Shown: positions 16,003 to 25,533 of the stretch, piece after piece
Numbering within the stretch: the stretch's first letter is position 1
Layout of the letters: every line of letters begins with the position of its first letter
Source: Nostoc sp. PCC 7524
Lineage (GTDB): Bacteria; Cyanobacteriota; Cyanobacteriia; Cyanobacteriales; Nostocaceae
Assembly: GCF_000316645.1 (NCBI RefSeq)
Contig: NC_019684.1
Location: forward strand, 62,001 to 126,000
Length of the DNA: 64,000 nt
Direction of reading: 5' to 3'
Program-made: the position numbers and the translations under genes
Notes under the pieces: model-generated
Told to the model about the DNA's origin: nothing
Database searches by the model: none
What the model saw: only the letters and a program-made list of their open reading frames with translations

Positions 16003-16789
16003 GCCTTTAGAAACTCAAAACTTAACTGGTGGATATACAGCTAAAACTGTAGTTAAGAATATATCTTTAACAATCGAAAAAGGTGAGTGGTTGAGCTTAG
16101 TAGGTGCTAATGGTTCTGGGAAATCTACTCTCCTCAAACTCATGAGTCGTTTATTAGTTCCACAAACCGGAATTGTTTTATTAGATGGTAAGGCAATTCA
16201 TACTCAACCCGCCGCCGTTGTCGCTCAAAAATTAGCTTTATTACCTCAACAACAAGCAATTCCTCCAGGCTTAACAGTTCGTCAATTAGTATCTTTAGGA
16301 CGCACCCCCCATCAGCCTTGGTGGCAATGGGATTTAAATGCAGACGATAGAGAAAAAGTTGAGGAAGCTTTGCATTTAACCCAAATGTTAGATTATCGAG
16401 AACGGCTAGTAGAACAACTTTCTGGTGGAGAACGGCAAAGAGCATTTTTAGCATTAGCTTTAGCACAAAATCCCCAAATATTATTGTTAGATGAACCAAC
16501 AACTTACTTAGATATTCGTTACCAATTAGAGTTATTAGAATTATTAAAAAACCTGAATCAAGTATCAGGGATAACGATTTTGACAGTTTTACATGAAATT
16601 AATTTAGCTGCTAGATATAGTTCTAGAATTGCCTTACTTTATCAAGGGAATATTTTTGCATTAGGAGAACCGGAAATTGTACTTACACCAGAAAATTTAG
16701 CCGAAGTTTTAGGAGTAGAAGTCGCTGTGTTAAAAACACCTGTAGGACTACAAATTTGTCCTTTAGCACCAATTCATCAATCTAAGTAG
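16001..16789 (+). CDS. FecE/BtuD-type ABC transporter ATP-binding protein
   Basis: A 262-residue ATPase that powers the adjacent permease. Walker A GANGSGKST, Q-loop region LLPQQQAIPPGLTVRQLV, signature LSGGERQRA, Walker B ILLLDEPTTYLD and switch His in TVLHEINLA are all intact. The start is ATG 16001; an upstream in-frame ATG lies inside the heptamer repeat. The tandem repeat abuts the start codon and removes any Shine-Dalgarno, so translation may depend on coupling or a leaderless-like mode. Family membership (COG1120) fits siderophore, heme or cobalamin import. Confidence 0.93.
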   Translation: MPLETQNLTGGYTAKTVVKNISLTIEKGEWLSLVGANGSGKSTLLKLMSRLLVPQTGIVLLDGKAIHTQPAAVVAQKLALLPQQQAIPPGLTVRQLVSLGRTPHQPWWQWDLNADDREKVEEALHLTQMLDYRERLVEQLSGGERQRAFLALALAQNPQILLLDEPTTYLDIRYQLELLELLKNLNQVSGITILTVLHEINLAARYSSRIALLYQGNIFALGEPEIVLTPENLAEVLGVEVAVLKTPVGLQICPLAPIHQSK

Positions 16790-16838
16790 AACAACTAAAA
16801 AAAACCTATGTTAAGCAATCTAAAAACACTAAGATTCA

Positions 16839-16892
16839 GTTCGTAGTAAGGACTTTAGTCCTTGTTTGAGAACTTTAGTTCTCACTACAAAC
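16839..16892. repeat. cloverleaf-like repeat with two inner palindromes
   Basis: Outer arms GTTCGTAGT (16839-16847) and ACTACAAAC (16884-16892) pair 8 of 9. Inside are two perfect 16-base palindromes, 16848-16863 (AAGGACTTTAGTCCTT) and 16868-16883 (GAGAACTTTAGTTCTC). It lies after the ATPase gene and before the receptor promoter. It resembles dispersed Nostocales intergenic repeats. Confidence 0.75.
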
Positions 16893-16961
16893 CTTTAATT
16901 ATTTACTCTTTTCTATTCATTTGATAGTAATTCCATTGGCAATATTTATATATGTAGTACA

Positions 16962-16980
16962 GATAATGATTATCACTATC
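16962..16980. promoter_or_regulatory. Fur box upstream of the TonB-dependent receptor
   Basis: GATAATGATTATCACTATC matches the classical 19-bp Fur box GATAATGATAATCATTATC in 17 positions. It is about 265 bases upstream of the receptor ATG and implies iron-dependent repression of the receptor and binding-protein genes. Confidence 0.75.
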
Positions 16981-17244
16981 ATGATATACTAATAATAATT
17001 AAACATGAACTATGATTAACAATGAATCAAAAATTTACTTTGGATAAATATTAAATTCTGCCTTACACGCCATCTAAGTAACTAGATTTTTTTACATAAC
17101 CTAGCCACAATAATATTTACCCAAAACATTAATATAAATCAGGTAAATATTATTGCCATTTTCCTATAGCTAAGTTTCAACCATTAATCATCATATTAAT
17201 GGTGTGATTTCCGTGCGTCTATCTTTGATTTGTGAGAGGGGTCA

Positions 17245-19914
17245 ATGAGCAAGTTAAAACCTATTGTTAGCTATTCTTTATTAACTATATCTTGTATTTG
17301 CATCCTACCTGTAGCAACTTTTGCTAATGAAACACCAAGCCAAAATAATCAAGTAAATTCAGCACAAAATGCCGCATCAACTGAAATTACAGCAATTAAT
17401 ATTCAAGAAAGTGACCAAGGAATCACATTAATTATAGAAACAGCTAACGGTAAAACTCCTGAAGGTGAAATCATTGATAACGATACCGATGTAGTTATTA
17501 AATTAACTGATGTCAAACTCAATCTTCCTGATGGTAATAACTTCCTCAAAAATCAGCCAATGGAGGGAATAAACTCTATTAGTGTCACCCAAACCTCCGC
17601 TACGGAAGTAGAAATCAAAATTACAGGAAATGGCACATTACCAAATGTTGAACAAGTAGAAAATCAACAAGGACTGACGTTAAGTATAATTCCTACTCCT
17701 AAAACAGTTTTAACAGAAAATAATCAATCAGAAGACAGTATTGAACTTAGTGTTGTAGGAACTCGTAACGTAGATGAAACCACGCCTGCTAACGTCACTA
17801 TTATCAATAGAGAACAAATCGAAAAACAGCAAGCGCGCGATGTGCGGGATTTATTGCGTTATGAACCAGGGATTTCTGTACCTTATGACAGTCGTGGTGG
17901 TTTACAAGGAATTAATCTGCGCGGTTTAAGTGGAAATCGCGTTAATTTACAAGTAGACGGAATTCGCCTACCTTATGAATATAATTATGGTGCAACTCGT
18001 CTTGGTAGAGACTTTGTAGATATTGAAACTTTAAACGCCTTAGAAATATTTCGGGGAAATAATTCCGCAGCTTTAGGAAGTGACGCATTAGGTGGAACAG
18101 TTAATTTTGCAACTGCTAGCACAAGGGAATTTCTAGAAAGTATTGGCAAAAATTCCTACACCAGTTTACGCGCTCAATATAGTAGTAAAGATAGTGGGTT
18201 TGTAGGGACATTTACTCAAGCTAATCGCCTAGATAATTTTGATACTTTATTCATTTATACTCGGCGTGATAGTGGTTCATTAGATGTGGCTGGTGGAAAT
18301 AGCATTTATCAAGATGATCAAGATAGAACTCGGAATAACTTTTTAGGAAAATTAACTTATAACTTTAACGAACAAAGTTTTCTAGAGTTCACTGGAGAAT
18401 ATTTTAACAACGTTACTGATAGTAAATTCTCTACTGCCAATTTACCCGGAATGATTTTTGAAGCTTCGACTCAAGATTTACAAGAAGAAGTGACAACAAA
18501 TCGGGAGAGATTTAGTCTGGCTTATCAATATGATGATCCCAATAGTAAATCCTGGCTGCAATTTGCTCGCGCTCACATTTATTATCAAAATGCCATTACA
18601 GAAGAAGATAGTAATAGGAGTGTTCGTACTGCTGGAACTATTAGAACAGAAGCTGCCGAAAAAGATTTAACTGATAGAGTATTTGGCGTTAATTTACAAC
18701 TTCGCAGTGATTTTAACGTAGGAAATACCAAACATCGACTGACTTCTGGCTTTGATATTTCTAACACCTACAATGAGCGCAATTACTTTAATTTTATTAC
18801 TACTACTGGTACAAGAGTAAATGCACCTACATTTCCCCAGAAAGACTTTCCTGATAGTGATACTTTCCGCTTGGGTACTTACTTACAAAACGAAATTTCC
18901 TTTGGCAATGGTCAGGTAAAATTAATTCCTGGGTTGCGTTTTGACTTTTATAATTTAACCACTGCTAATAACCCTGAATTTACCCAAAAACAGCAAGGTA
19001 TAGACGCAGTAAATTATTCCACATCTGCGATTTCTCCTAGCTTGGGAATTGTTTATGAACCATCCCCTGGTTTAACATTATTTAGTCGATATTCCCGTGG
19101 GTTTCGTCCACCACTGTATAGCGAACTCAACTTTGCTTTCCGTGCGGATATTCCGTTTCGACCCCATAAAGGTATTTCTAATCCCAATTTACAAGCAGAA
19201 ACTAGCAATAATTTTGAATTAGGATTACGTAGTCGTTCTCAACAGTTCGATTTTGATATTACTGGTTTCTATAATCGTTACAGTAACTTCATTGAACCAT
19301 CTGTATTTGTTGGATTTGACCCCAATGATTTCGGCACATTTAGAACTGCTGGGAGAGCGATTCCTTTCCAGATTTTTCAAGCACAGAATATACCTGATGC
19401 AGAAATTTATGGCTTAGAAATTAAAACTGCTTATCGTTTTAGCAAAGAACCTGGTGGTTTTAGCCTCAAAGGTGCTTTAGGATGGCAGGTTGGTAATAAT
19501 TTAACTAGAGATATTCCCTTAACAACTATCAACCCATTACAAGCAGTCATCGGTTTAGGATATCAATCACCGAATGATAAGTGGGGTGCAGAGTTAATTG
19601 GAACTTTTGTAGCTAAATCTAGAGAACAAGCCTTAGTAGATGACCAAACCAGTGTGCAGAATGGTGGTCAACCGACTAGAAAAATTGATTTTTATGAACC
19701 TGATGCTTACACATTAGTTGATTTTGTGGGTTACTACAATATCAATCCCAATCTGACATTAACGGCTGGTGTTTATAACATCTTTAATACTGAATATTAT
19801 CAGTATGCTGATGTCAGATCAATTAATAGAAGTGCTGCCACTTTTGAAGCGCAACGTGGACGCTATGCTCAACCAGGTACAAATTTTGCTGTTGGTTTAA
19901 CTTGGAGATTTTGA
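17245..19914 (+). CDS. AMIN-domain TonB-dependent outer-membrane receptor, probably for heme
   Basis: An 889-residue outer-membrane transporter. A signal peptide (about 1-28, ending TFANE) is followed by an AMIN domain (about 45-150), then the plug (VVGTRNVDETTPANVTII, LRGLSGNRVNLQVDGIR, LGSDALGGTVNF) and a beta-barrel ending in the C-terminal aromatic GLTWRF. Heme receptors of the HemR/HasR type carry FRAP and NPNL boxes with a His between them. Here FRPP (620-623), His641 and NPNL (646-649) occupy those places, so heme is a likely substrate, though a siderophore is possible. AMIN-TonB receptor fusions are common in cyanobacteria. It is preceded by a strong Fur box and followed 19 bases later by the binding protein. 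Confidence 0.9.
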   Translation: MSKLKPIVSYSLLTISCICILPVATFANETPSQNNQVNSAQNAASTEITAINIQESDQGITLIIETANGKTPEGEIIDNDTDVVIKLTDVKLNLPDGNNFLKNQPMEGINSISVTQTSATEVEIKITGNGTLPNVEQVENQQGLTLSIIPTPKTVLTENNQSEDSIELSVVGTRNVDETTPANVTIINREQIEKQQARDVRDLLRYEPGISVPYDSRGGLQGINLRGLSGNRVNLQVDGIRLPYEYNYGATRLGRDFVDIETLNALEIFRGNNSAALGSDALGGTVNFATASTREFLESIGKNSYTSLRAQYSSKDSGFVGTFTQANRLDNFDTLFIYTRRDSGSLDVAGGNSIYQDDQDRTRNNFLGKLTYNFNEQSFLEFTGEYFNNVTDSKFSTANLPGMIFEASTQDLQEEVTTNRERFSLAYQYDDPNSKSWLQFARAHIYYQNAITEEDSNRSVRTAGTIRTEAAEKDLTDRVFGVNLQLRSDFNVGNTKHRLTSGFDISNTYNERNYFNFITTTGTRVNAPTFPQKDFPDSDTFRLGTYLQNEISFGNGQVKLIPGLRFDFYNLTTANNPEFTQKQQGIDAVNYSTSAISPSLGIVYEPSPGLTLFSRYSRGFRPPLYSELNFAFRADIPFRPHKGISNPNLQAETSNNFELGLRSRSQQFDFDITGFYNRYSNFIEPSVFVGFDPNDFGTFRTAGRAIPFQIFQAQNIPDAEIYGLEIKTAYRFSKEPGGFSLKGALGWQVGNNLTRDIPLTTINPLQAVIGLGYQSPNDKWGAELIGTFVAKSREQALVDDQTSVQNGGQPTRKIDFYEPDAYTLVDFVGYYNINPNLTLTAGVYNIFNTEYYQYADVRSINRSAATFEAQRGRYAQPGTNFAVGLTWRF

Positions 19915-19933
19915 ATATTTACAGGGGTGAGTC

Positions 19934-20821
19934 ATGAATAAATATTTGATAGCTGTGGTGACTGCTTGTTTAGTAGCTGTTAATTTAGTAGGTTGTTCTA
20001 GTCCTCAGAATCGCACGAATCCAGATAAAAATACCAGTCAGGTACAAGCACCTGTTTTATTAGCAAATAGAGTAGTAGCATTGACACCTCTAGGTGCAGA
20101 TTTAATTTACAATCTGGATAAAAGTAAATTATTAGCCGTACCCGTAGGAAGATATACAGATGTAATCGCTAAAGAAAAATTCGCAAAGTTACCAAGAATA
20201 GGTGGTAGAGGTAATATTAACTTAGAAAAAATAGTGGCATTAAAACCAGATTTAGTTATTGGTTCAGAGACATTTCAGAGTCAAGCTTTAAATAGGTTGA
20301 AGGAATTAGGAATTAACACAGTTGCTCATGAAACTAGAAGTTGGCAAGACTTGAAAAAATTGACAGAAGATTTAGCTACACGTATTGGTGCTGACCCTAA
20401 ACCGATTTTATCGAAATACGAATCGTTTGTTTCTCAAATACCTGATAATGGTAAATCTGTTTTAGTATTAGTTAGCACTCAGCCAACATTATCTCCTAAT
20501 AAAAATAGTTGGTCTGGTGATTTATTAGAGAAGTTTCAATACAAAAATGTGACGGCGGATTTACAAGCTAATAGCAGATTCCAAGGTTATTTAACTCTTT
20601 CTCAAGAGCAAATATTAGCAACTAATCCAGAGAAAATATTTATTATGGAATCGGATAATGTAAATCCAGAGGCATTTAAAAAATTACCTTTTTGGAGTCA
20701 ACTGCAAGCTACACAAAATAATCAAGTTTATATTTTCCATCATGACGGTTTAATTAGTCCAACTAGCGTGAGGACTGTGGAAGAAGTGACGAATCAATTA
20801 CGGGAAGTCGCGTCTAATTAG
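19934..20821 (+). CDS. iron/heme ABC transporter substrate-binding lipoprotein
   Basis: A 295-residue class III (FecB/BtuF/HmuT-like) binding protein. The signal peptide ends in a lipobox LVGC with Cys21 as the lipid anchor. Conserved features include RVVALTPLGADLIYNL, PRIGGRGNINLEKIVALKPDLVIG and a long linking helix, with C-terminal lobe ending GLISPTSVRTVEEVTNQL. It lies 19 bases after the receptor and is almost certainly co-transcribed with it. It would hand the ligand to the permease/ATPase encoded 4 kb upstream. Confidence 0.92.
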   Translation: MNKYLIAVVTACLVAVNLVGCSSPQNRTNPDKNTSQVQAPVLLANRVVALTPLGADLIYNLDKSKLLAVPVGRYTDVIAKEKFAKLPRIGGRGNINLEKIVALKPDLVIGSETFQSQALNRLKELGINTVAHETRSWQDLKKLTEDLATRIGADPKPILSKYESFVSQIPDNGKSVLVLVSTQPTLSPNKNSWSGDLLEKFQYKNVTADLQANSRFQGYLTLSQEQILATNPEKIFIMESDNVNPEAFKKLPFWSQLQATQNNQVYIFHHDGLISPTSVRTVEEVTNQLREVASN

Positions 20822-20841
20822 AGGTTATTACAACCTACATT

Positions 20842-20897
20842 TGGGGACTGGGGACTGGGGACTGGGGACTGGGGACTGGGGACTGGGGACTGGGGAC
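20842..20897. repeat. heptamer tandem repeat (GGGGACT)
   Basis: Between seven and eight nearly perfect GGGGACT units in the gap between the binding-protein gene and thrB. Confidence 0.92.
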
Positions 20898-21016
20898 AAG
20901 GAAGAATTATATATATTCCCAATGCCCGATGCCCCATGCCCAATTCCCAATGAAGCCTTTATTTTTGCACCATTACATGGGATGCTGATTGATTGGGTTA
21001 GATGAGTATTTTATAG

Positions 21017-21925
21017 ATGTCTGTGGTTTCTTCTATCACGGTGAGAGTCCCTGGAACAACTGCTAATTTGGGGCCTGGTTTTGACTGCATTGGTGCAGCT
21101 TTGACTATATATAATCAGTTTCAGTTCACCCGCCTGGATGAAGGCGAGTTAATTATTCATGTCACAGGTGCGGAAGCTGAACGGGTACAAACTGATGAGA
21201 GTAATTTAATTTATCAGGCGTTTGTTAAGTTATATCAATATATAGATCAGACACCGCCACCTGTGAAAATTGAGATTGAGTTGGGTGTACCCCTGGCTAG
21301 AGGTTTGGGGAGTTCTGCGACGGCGATTGTGGGTGGTTTGGTTGCAGCGAATAAATTAGCGGGTTCGCCTTTGTCTCAGTCGCAGGTGATGGAATTAGCG
21401 ATCGCAATGGAAGGACATCCTGATAATGTAGTTCCAGCTTTGTTGGGAGGATGTCGCCTAGCCGCTACCTCTGCTACAGGTTGGGCAATTTGTGATGTCC
21501 CTTGGGATAATAGTATTGTGCCTGTAGTAGCGATTCCTGATTTTGAATTATCAACCTCGGAAGCACGGCGAGTTTTACCGACGGAATTTAGTCGTGCAGA
21601 TGCGATTTTTAATACTGCTCATTTAGGCTTATTGTTACGCGGTTTAGAAACCGGTAAGGGAGAATGGTTAACAGCAGCCTTACAAGATAAATTACATCAG
21701 CCTTATCGCCAAGCTTTAATTCCTGGTTACGATGCTGTGAATGCGGCGGCGATCACATCCGGTGCTTACGGTATGGTAATTAGTGGTGCAGGGCCGACAC
21801 TGTTAGCTTTAACAAATGTAAACAATGCCCAGGCTGTAGAAACTGCAATGGCTGCCGCCTGGAAAGCACAAGGAATTAACGCTGTAGTGCGATCGCTCAC
21901 TCTCGATACCCAAGGCGCAATCTAA
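21017..21925 (+). CDS. thrB: homoserine kinase
   Basis: A 302-residue GHMP-family kinase that phosphorylates L-homoserine on the way to threonine. Motif 1 is [18 protein letters not shown], the ATP-binding motif 2 is [18 protein letters not shown] and motif 3 is [11 protein letters not shown]. Length and order match bacterial ThrB. No other threonine genes adjoin it; thrS lies 7 kb away. It may share a transcript with the coiled-coil gene downstream, from which it is separated by a repeat-like 90-base gap. Confidence 0.95.
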   Translation: MSVVSSITVRVPGTTANLGPGFDCIGAALTIYNQFQFTRLDEGELIIHVTGAEAERVQTDESNLIYQAFVKLYQYIDQTPPPVKIEIELGVPLARGLGSSATAIVGGLVAANKLAGSPLSQSQVMELAIAMEGHPDNVVPALLGGCRLAATSATGWAICDVPWDNSIVPVVAIPDFELSTSEARRVLPTEFSRADAIFNTAHLGLLLRGLETGKGEWLTAALQDKLHQPYRQALIPGYDAVNAAAITSGAYGMVISGAGPTLLALTNVNNAQAVETAMAAAWKAQGINAVVRSLTLDTQGAI

Positions 21926-22014
21926 ATTCAAAATACCCTGCGGGAAGGCTTGCGCCTACAAAATTCAAAATTCAAAATACCTTACGGTAACGCTCAAGGC
22001 GTACAAAACTCAAA

Positions 22015-22554
22015 ATGAAAAAACTTAACCCTAGCTTGTCTTTGGAGCAAATGCACTCAGAGATTGCAGCACTCAAGTCTCAAATTCAGGTGCTTGAGCA
22101 AGAACGTGCAGCACTGACTCATAATAATGATGTAATTGTAGCTGAAAATGATTCCCCTTGGGCAATTGTGGAAGCTTACCGCCGTCAAGCTAGGGAAAAC
22201 GCCCAATTATTTGCAGAACTTAAGGGTATAGATGATGCGATCGCGGCTCTCCAAACCCAGCTACAAAATAAACAAGCTGAACTAACTCATCTACCTAGGA
22301 AATTACAACAAATTACCCAAAAACAACAGCTAGAAGAAGCCAAAGAAGTAGCGCAAGTCCATGCTGAACGCATCAATCAGATAGCCGGGGAACTAGCAAC
22401 AGAAATTCGTCTATTAAAAGCCTGCGCCGATCAACTCAGTCCCTTATATTGGCAAGTTTATTACAAACCCTTCATCACCGGATTTAAAACCATCTCAGTT
22501 CCCCATGTCCGTTCAGACGGTGAGGTGTGGACAATTGTGAATCGGATTGTCTGA
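22015..22554 (+). CDS. coiled-coil protein of unknown function
   Basis: A 179-residue soluble protein. Residues about 5-45 and 60-130 have strong heptad character (LEQMHSEIAALKSQIQVLEQ, then LQTQLQNKQAELTHL and QQLEEAKEVAQVHAERINQ). The C-terminal 50 residues are less helical and contain SPLYWQVYYKPFITGFKTISVP. I do not recognise the family. The gene follows thrB after a repeat-containing gap and is closed by a good terminator-like hairpin at 22701. Confidence 0.7.
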   Translation: MKKLNPSLSLEQMHSEIAALKSQIQVLEQERAALTHNNDVIVAENDSPWAIVEAYRRQARENAQLFAELKGIDDAIAALQTQLQNKQAELTHLPRKLQQITQKQQLEEAKEVAQVHAERINQIAGELATEIRLLKACADQLSPLYWQVYYKPFITGFKTISVPHVRSDGEVWTIVNRIV

Positions 22555-22555
22555 G

Positions 22556-22613
22556 GGATTGGGAGCAGGGGGCAGGGAGCAGGGGGCAGGGAGCAGGGGG
22601 CAGGGAGCAGGGG
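22556..22613. repeat. GGGAGCAGGGGGCA tandem repeat
   Basis: Alternating GGGAGCA / GGGGGCA 7-base units begin right after the stop of the coiled-coil gene. Confidence 0.85.
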
Positions 22614-22626
22614 GAGTAAAACTCTT

Positions 22627-22659
22627 CAATTTTGAATTTTGAATTTTGAATTTTGAATT
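22627..22659. repeat. heptamer tandem repeat (TTTTGAA)
   Basis: Four to five TTTTGAA units, a second distinct repeat class in the same intergenic region. Confidence 0.8.
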
Positions 22660-22700
22660 GATTAGCCCAATGCCCCATACCCAATTCCATAAACTTTTGT

Positions 22701-22726
22701 AACGGTAGTTTTGACTGCCGTTTTTT
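22701..22726 (+). terminator. rho-independent-type terminator
   Basis: AACGGTAG and CTGCCGTT form an 8-bp stem (one G-T pair) with loop TTTTGA, followed directly by a run of T. It would end the thrB/coiled-coil transcript. Confidence 0.7.
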
Positions 22727-22940
22727 ATTGACGTTGCAAAAGTTTACATTTAGGATGGACTAGCGAACATTTTGTAGGTATTTATTCTCTTTTTTGCGGA
22801 AAATCTGGGGTTGATTGAGTATATATTCCTAGGAATTCAGCAAAATTTAATTTTCATAGAGATAAATAATGTTTACAAATGTACGAATTCCTTAATATAA
22901 TGTAATTAAAAGCGAAAACAAAAAACGATTGTCAGAAGTG
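22727..22940. other. ndhD upstream region
   Basis: About 210 AT-rich bases with no gene. The ndhD promoter must lie here, but no element stands out. Confidence 0.4.
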
Positions 22941-24554
22941 ATGAATCCCCTTGCATTTCCTTGGCTAACAGCCATAATTGCCTTACCGTTGGTGGCAGCC
23001 TTAGCCATCCCTATAATTCCAGATAAAGAAGGTAAAACAGTCCGGTGGTATGGTTTAGGAGTAGCGATCGCTGATTTTGCCTTAATGATTTACGCCTTTT
23101 GGCAAAACTACGATTTCCACAGTTCCGCCTATCAATTTGTAGAAAAATACGCCTGGATACCCCAAATCGGCTTAAATTGGTCAGTAGCAGTTGACGGCTT
23201 ATCAATGCCCCTCTTGTTACTAACAGGCTTAATTAACACCCTAGCAATCTTCGCGGCTTGGAAAGTAACTAACAAGCCGCGATTATTTTATGGGTTGATG
23301 TTGGCAATGTATAGCGCACAGTTAGGTGTGTTTGTTGCCCAAGACTTACTGTTATTCTTCCTCATGTGGGAAATTGAGCTAGTTCCCGTATACTTGCTAA
23401 TTTCTATCTGGGGAGGCGCGAAACGCCGCTATGCAGCTACCAAGTTTATTCTTTATACTGCTGCTGCCTCTATATTTATTCTCGTAGCCGGTTTTGCTCT
23501 AGCATTCTCTGGAGATACATTCACTTTCGACATCGCCTCTTTGGGCATGAAAGAATATCCCAAAGCGATTGAACTATTGGCTTATGCAGGTTTCTTAATT
23601 GCTTTCGGTGTCAAACTCCCAATTTTCCCCTTACACACCTGGCTACCTGATGCTCACGGTGAAGCATCTGCACCTGGTTCGATGATTCTAGCTGGTGTGT
23701 TGTTGAAGATGGGTGGTTATGCCTTAATCCGCTTCAACATGGAAATGTTACCTAACGCTCATGTTTACTTTGCGCCAGTCTTAGCCATCTTGGGTGTAGT
23801 TAACATTATCTACGGTGCTTGTTGCGCCTTTGCTCAAACCAACCTCAAACGCCGCCTCGCTTACTCTTCAATTGCCCACATGGGTTTTGTTCTCATCGGT
23901 TTAGCTTCCTACACCGAACTGGGTGTAAGTGGCGCGATGTTACAGATGGTTTCTCATGGTTTAATTGCTGCTAGCTTGTTCTTCTTAACTGGTGTAACTT
24001 ACGAACGTACCCACACCTTGTTAATGGATAAAATGGGTGGTATCGGTAAAGTAATGCCCAAAACCTTCGCTCTCTACACCGCCGGCGCAATGGCTTCTCT
24101 AGCTTTACCTGGAATGAGTGGCTTCGTGGGTGAGTTGATGGTATTCCTCGGTATCGCTACCAGTGATGTTTACAGTTCCAGCTTCAAAGTTGTAGTAGTT
24201 CTCCTCTCAGCAGTGGGTGTGATTCTAACACCAATTTACTTACTTTCCATGCTGCGTCAAGTGTTCTACGGTCAGCAAAGTGAAGAATTACATCTAGATA
24301 CTGTAGTTGCTGATGTCAAACCCCGTGAGTTGTTCATCACCGCTTGTTTGATTCTTCCCATCATCGGTATCGGTTTGTATCCCAAGATCGTAACGCAGAC
24401 TTACGATGTGAAGACAGTAGAAGTTGCAACCCATGCCCGTCAAGTGTTACCAGTTGTGGGTGGACAACAGCCAGCAAGTATGTACTCACAAATTTTCACA
24501 GCACCAACACTGGCTTCTGCTGAAGTTCAAAGTTTAGTTAATATTTCAAAGTAA
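22941..24554 (+). CDS. ndhD: NAD(P)H-quinone oxidoreductase chain 4 (NDH-1 subunit NdhD)
   Basis: A 537-residue polytopic thylakoid protein with about 14 transmembrane helices, an antiporter-like proton-pumping subunit of cyanobacterial NDH-1 (respiration, cyclic electron flow or CO2 uptake). Diagnostic features are [17 protein letters not shown] with its conserved Glu, [21 protein letters not shown] with conserved Lys and His, and [20 protein letters not shown] chose ATG 22941; a GTG and a TTG occur just upstream in frame and no Shine-Dalgarno decides. It has no adjacent ndhF. I cannot tell from sequence alone whether it is a D1/D2 (respiratory) or D3/D4 (carbon-uptake) type, though D1/D2 seems more likely. 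Confidence 0.93.
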   Translation: MNPLAFPWLTAIIALPLVAALAIPIIPDKEGKTVRWYGLGVAIADFALMIYAFWQNYDFHSSAYQFVEKYAWIPQIGLNWSVAVDGLSMPLLLLTGLINTLAIFAAWKVTNKPRLFYGLMLAMYSAQLGVFVAQDLLLFFLMWEIELVPVYLLISIWGGAKRRYAATKFILYTAAASIFILVAGFALAFSGDTFTFDIASLGMKEYPKAIELLAYAGFLIAFGVKLPIFPLHTWLPDAHGEASAPGSMILAGVLLKMGGYALIRFNMEMLPNAHVYFAPVLAILGVVNIIYGACCAFAQTNLKRRLAYSSIAHMGFVLIGLASYTELGVSGAMLQMVSHGLIAASLFFLTGVTYERTHTLLMDKMGGIGKVMPKTFALYTAGAMASLALPGMSGFVGELMVFLGIATSDVYSSSFKVVVVLLSAVGVILTPIYLLSMLRQVFYGQQSEELHLDTVVADVKPRELFITACLILPIIGIGLYPKIVTQTYDVKTVEVATHARQVLPVVGGQQPASMYSQIFTAPTLASAEVQSLVNISK

Positions 24555-24605
24555 ATATACGTCCCGACAAGGGAACGAAAAGTAAATTCTAATATGAGGG
24601 GAGTA

Positions 24606-24640
24606 AAGGGGTAGTTATATAACTACCCCTTAAATTTTTT
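24606..24640 (+). terminator. ndhD terminator
   Basis: A perfect 26-base palindrome (two 13-base arms, AAGGGGTAGTTAT and its complement, 24606-24631) is followed by AAATTTTTT, 50 bases after the ndhD stop. Confidence 0.85.
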
Positions 24641-24652
24641 AGTGATTATTGG

Positions 24653-24798
24653 GTAATACCAATTCTCCAAAATTCAGCAACAGATGCAAAGCTTGAAACC
24701 CAGATGGTATATGACTTCCTTAATTGCGTTAGCGGAGCGGGACGTTAGTCCATTGCGTTAGCGGAGCGGGACGTTAGTCCATTGCGAATTGGTATAAC
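24653..24798. mobile_element. MITE-like element with 13-bp terminal inverted repeats
   Basis: Termini GTAATACCAATTC (24653-24665) and GAATTGGTATAAC (24786-24798) are inverted repeats with one mismatch. The 146-base element contains two perfect 29-base tandem copies (24723-24751 and 24752-24780) plus six bases of a third. It has no coding capacity. Its right end touches the stop codon of the next gene. Confidence 0.6.
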
Positions 24799-25215
24799 TT
24801 ATTTCGACAATTTTCTAGACCATTCCTGAAAATCCTGTTCATATGATTCCCCGCTATTTTTATAAGCCTTCATACCAGAAAAAAACAAACCTAATCCCCA
24901 ACCTAGTAAGGGAAAAATCGCCCAGAAATATGAAGGGCTTGTCCACAGATTCAATGCAATCAAAAATCCATTAACACCAATAAAAGAAATCAAATGTGAT
25001 TTAAACTCCCCTTGTCTTTGGGCATGAAATTTATGCCGCTTTTTCTCTTCTATTTCTTGGATCAACCATTCTTGTTCAGCAGCTTGCAGGGATGCCGATG
25101 AAACTCCTAGTTCTGAGGCGATTTCTATAATCTGCTGCCGTGAAATTTCTCCCTGTTGCTGACGGGCAAAAGCTTTTTGGAGAATTTGTTGCATTTGTTC
25201 TGAATTGTAAGTCAT
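24799..25215 (-). CDS. 2TM domain protein
   Basis: A 138-residue protein with a soluble N-terminal half and two transmembrane helices. Residues 5-50 (QMQQILQKAFARQQQGEISRQQIIEIASELGVS) resemble the short helical domain seen before 2TM domains in cyanobacteria. The helices FKSHLISFIGVNGFLIALNL and YFWAIFPLLGWGLGLFFSG match the 2TM family (PF13239-like). The function is unknown. The stop codon abuts the right terminus of the MITE-like element, which may have set or altered the gene's end. Confidence 0.8.
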   Translation of the reverse strand: MTYNSEQMQQILQKAFARQQQGEISRQQIIEIASELGVSSASLQAAEQEWLIQEIEEKKRHKFHAQRQGEFKSHLISFIGVNGFLIALNLWTSPSYFWAIFPLLGWGLGLFFSGMKAYKNSGESYEQDFQEWSRKLSK

Positions 25216-25533
25216 ATAACTACCAAAGAAGGTGCAAAAATAGCCAGGAGAATGAAGTGAATTTAGAAACTTTAGCTACAAAAGCATTAAAAGGATATTT
25301 AGCCGTTGTTACTAACTGCTGAGACACACATTTTATATCTGAAAAAATAACCCATGCAGTAATTGAAAACACAAATATGGGCATATTGGGTTCGTTTTTA
25401 TTTGTTAAATAAAATCTTGTTAATTCTGTATACTTAGCAACGTAAAAAACAGTAAATGGTCTAGCCTAAAAGAACTGTATATGTGGGGAGTAGGGGCGTA
25501 ATGTCTTCCGCCCCTAGGAGGATATACACTCCA
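25216..25533. other. intergenic region, no clear gene
   Basis: Contains a 21-codon plus-strand GTG frame near 25257 (NLETLATKALKGYLAVVTNC) that might be a gene relic, but nothing else supports coding. Confidence 0.4.

Noticed and set aside
20842..20897. Heptamer arrays as CRISPR or origin iterons
   Set aside because: Units are 7 bases without spacers and occur at many intergenic sites; typical Nostocales short tandem repeats.
24723..24786. Tandem 29-mers as a possible CRISPR
   Set aside because: Copies are directly adjacent with no unique spacers; they belong to a MITE-like element.
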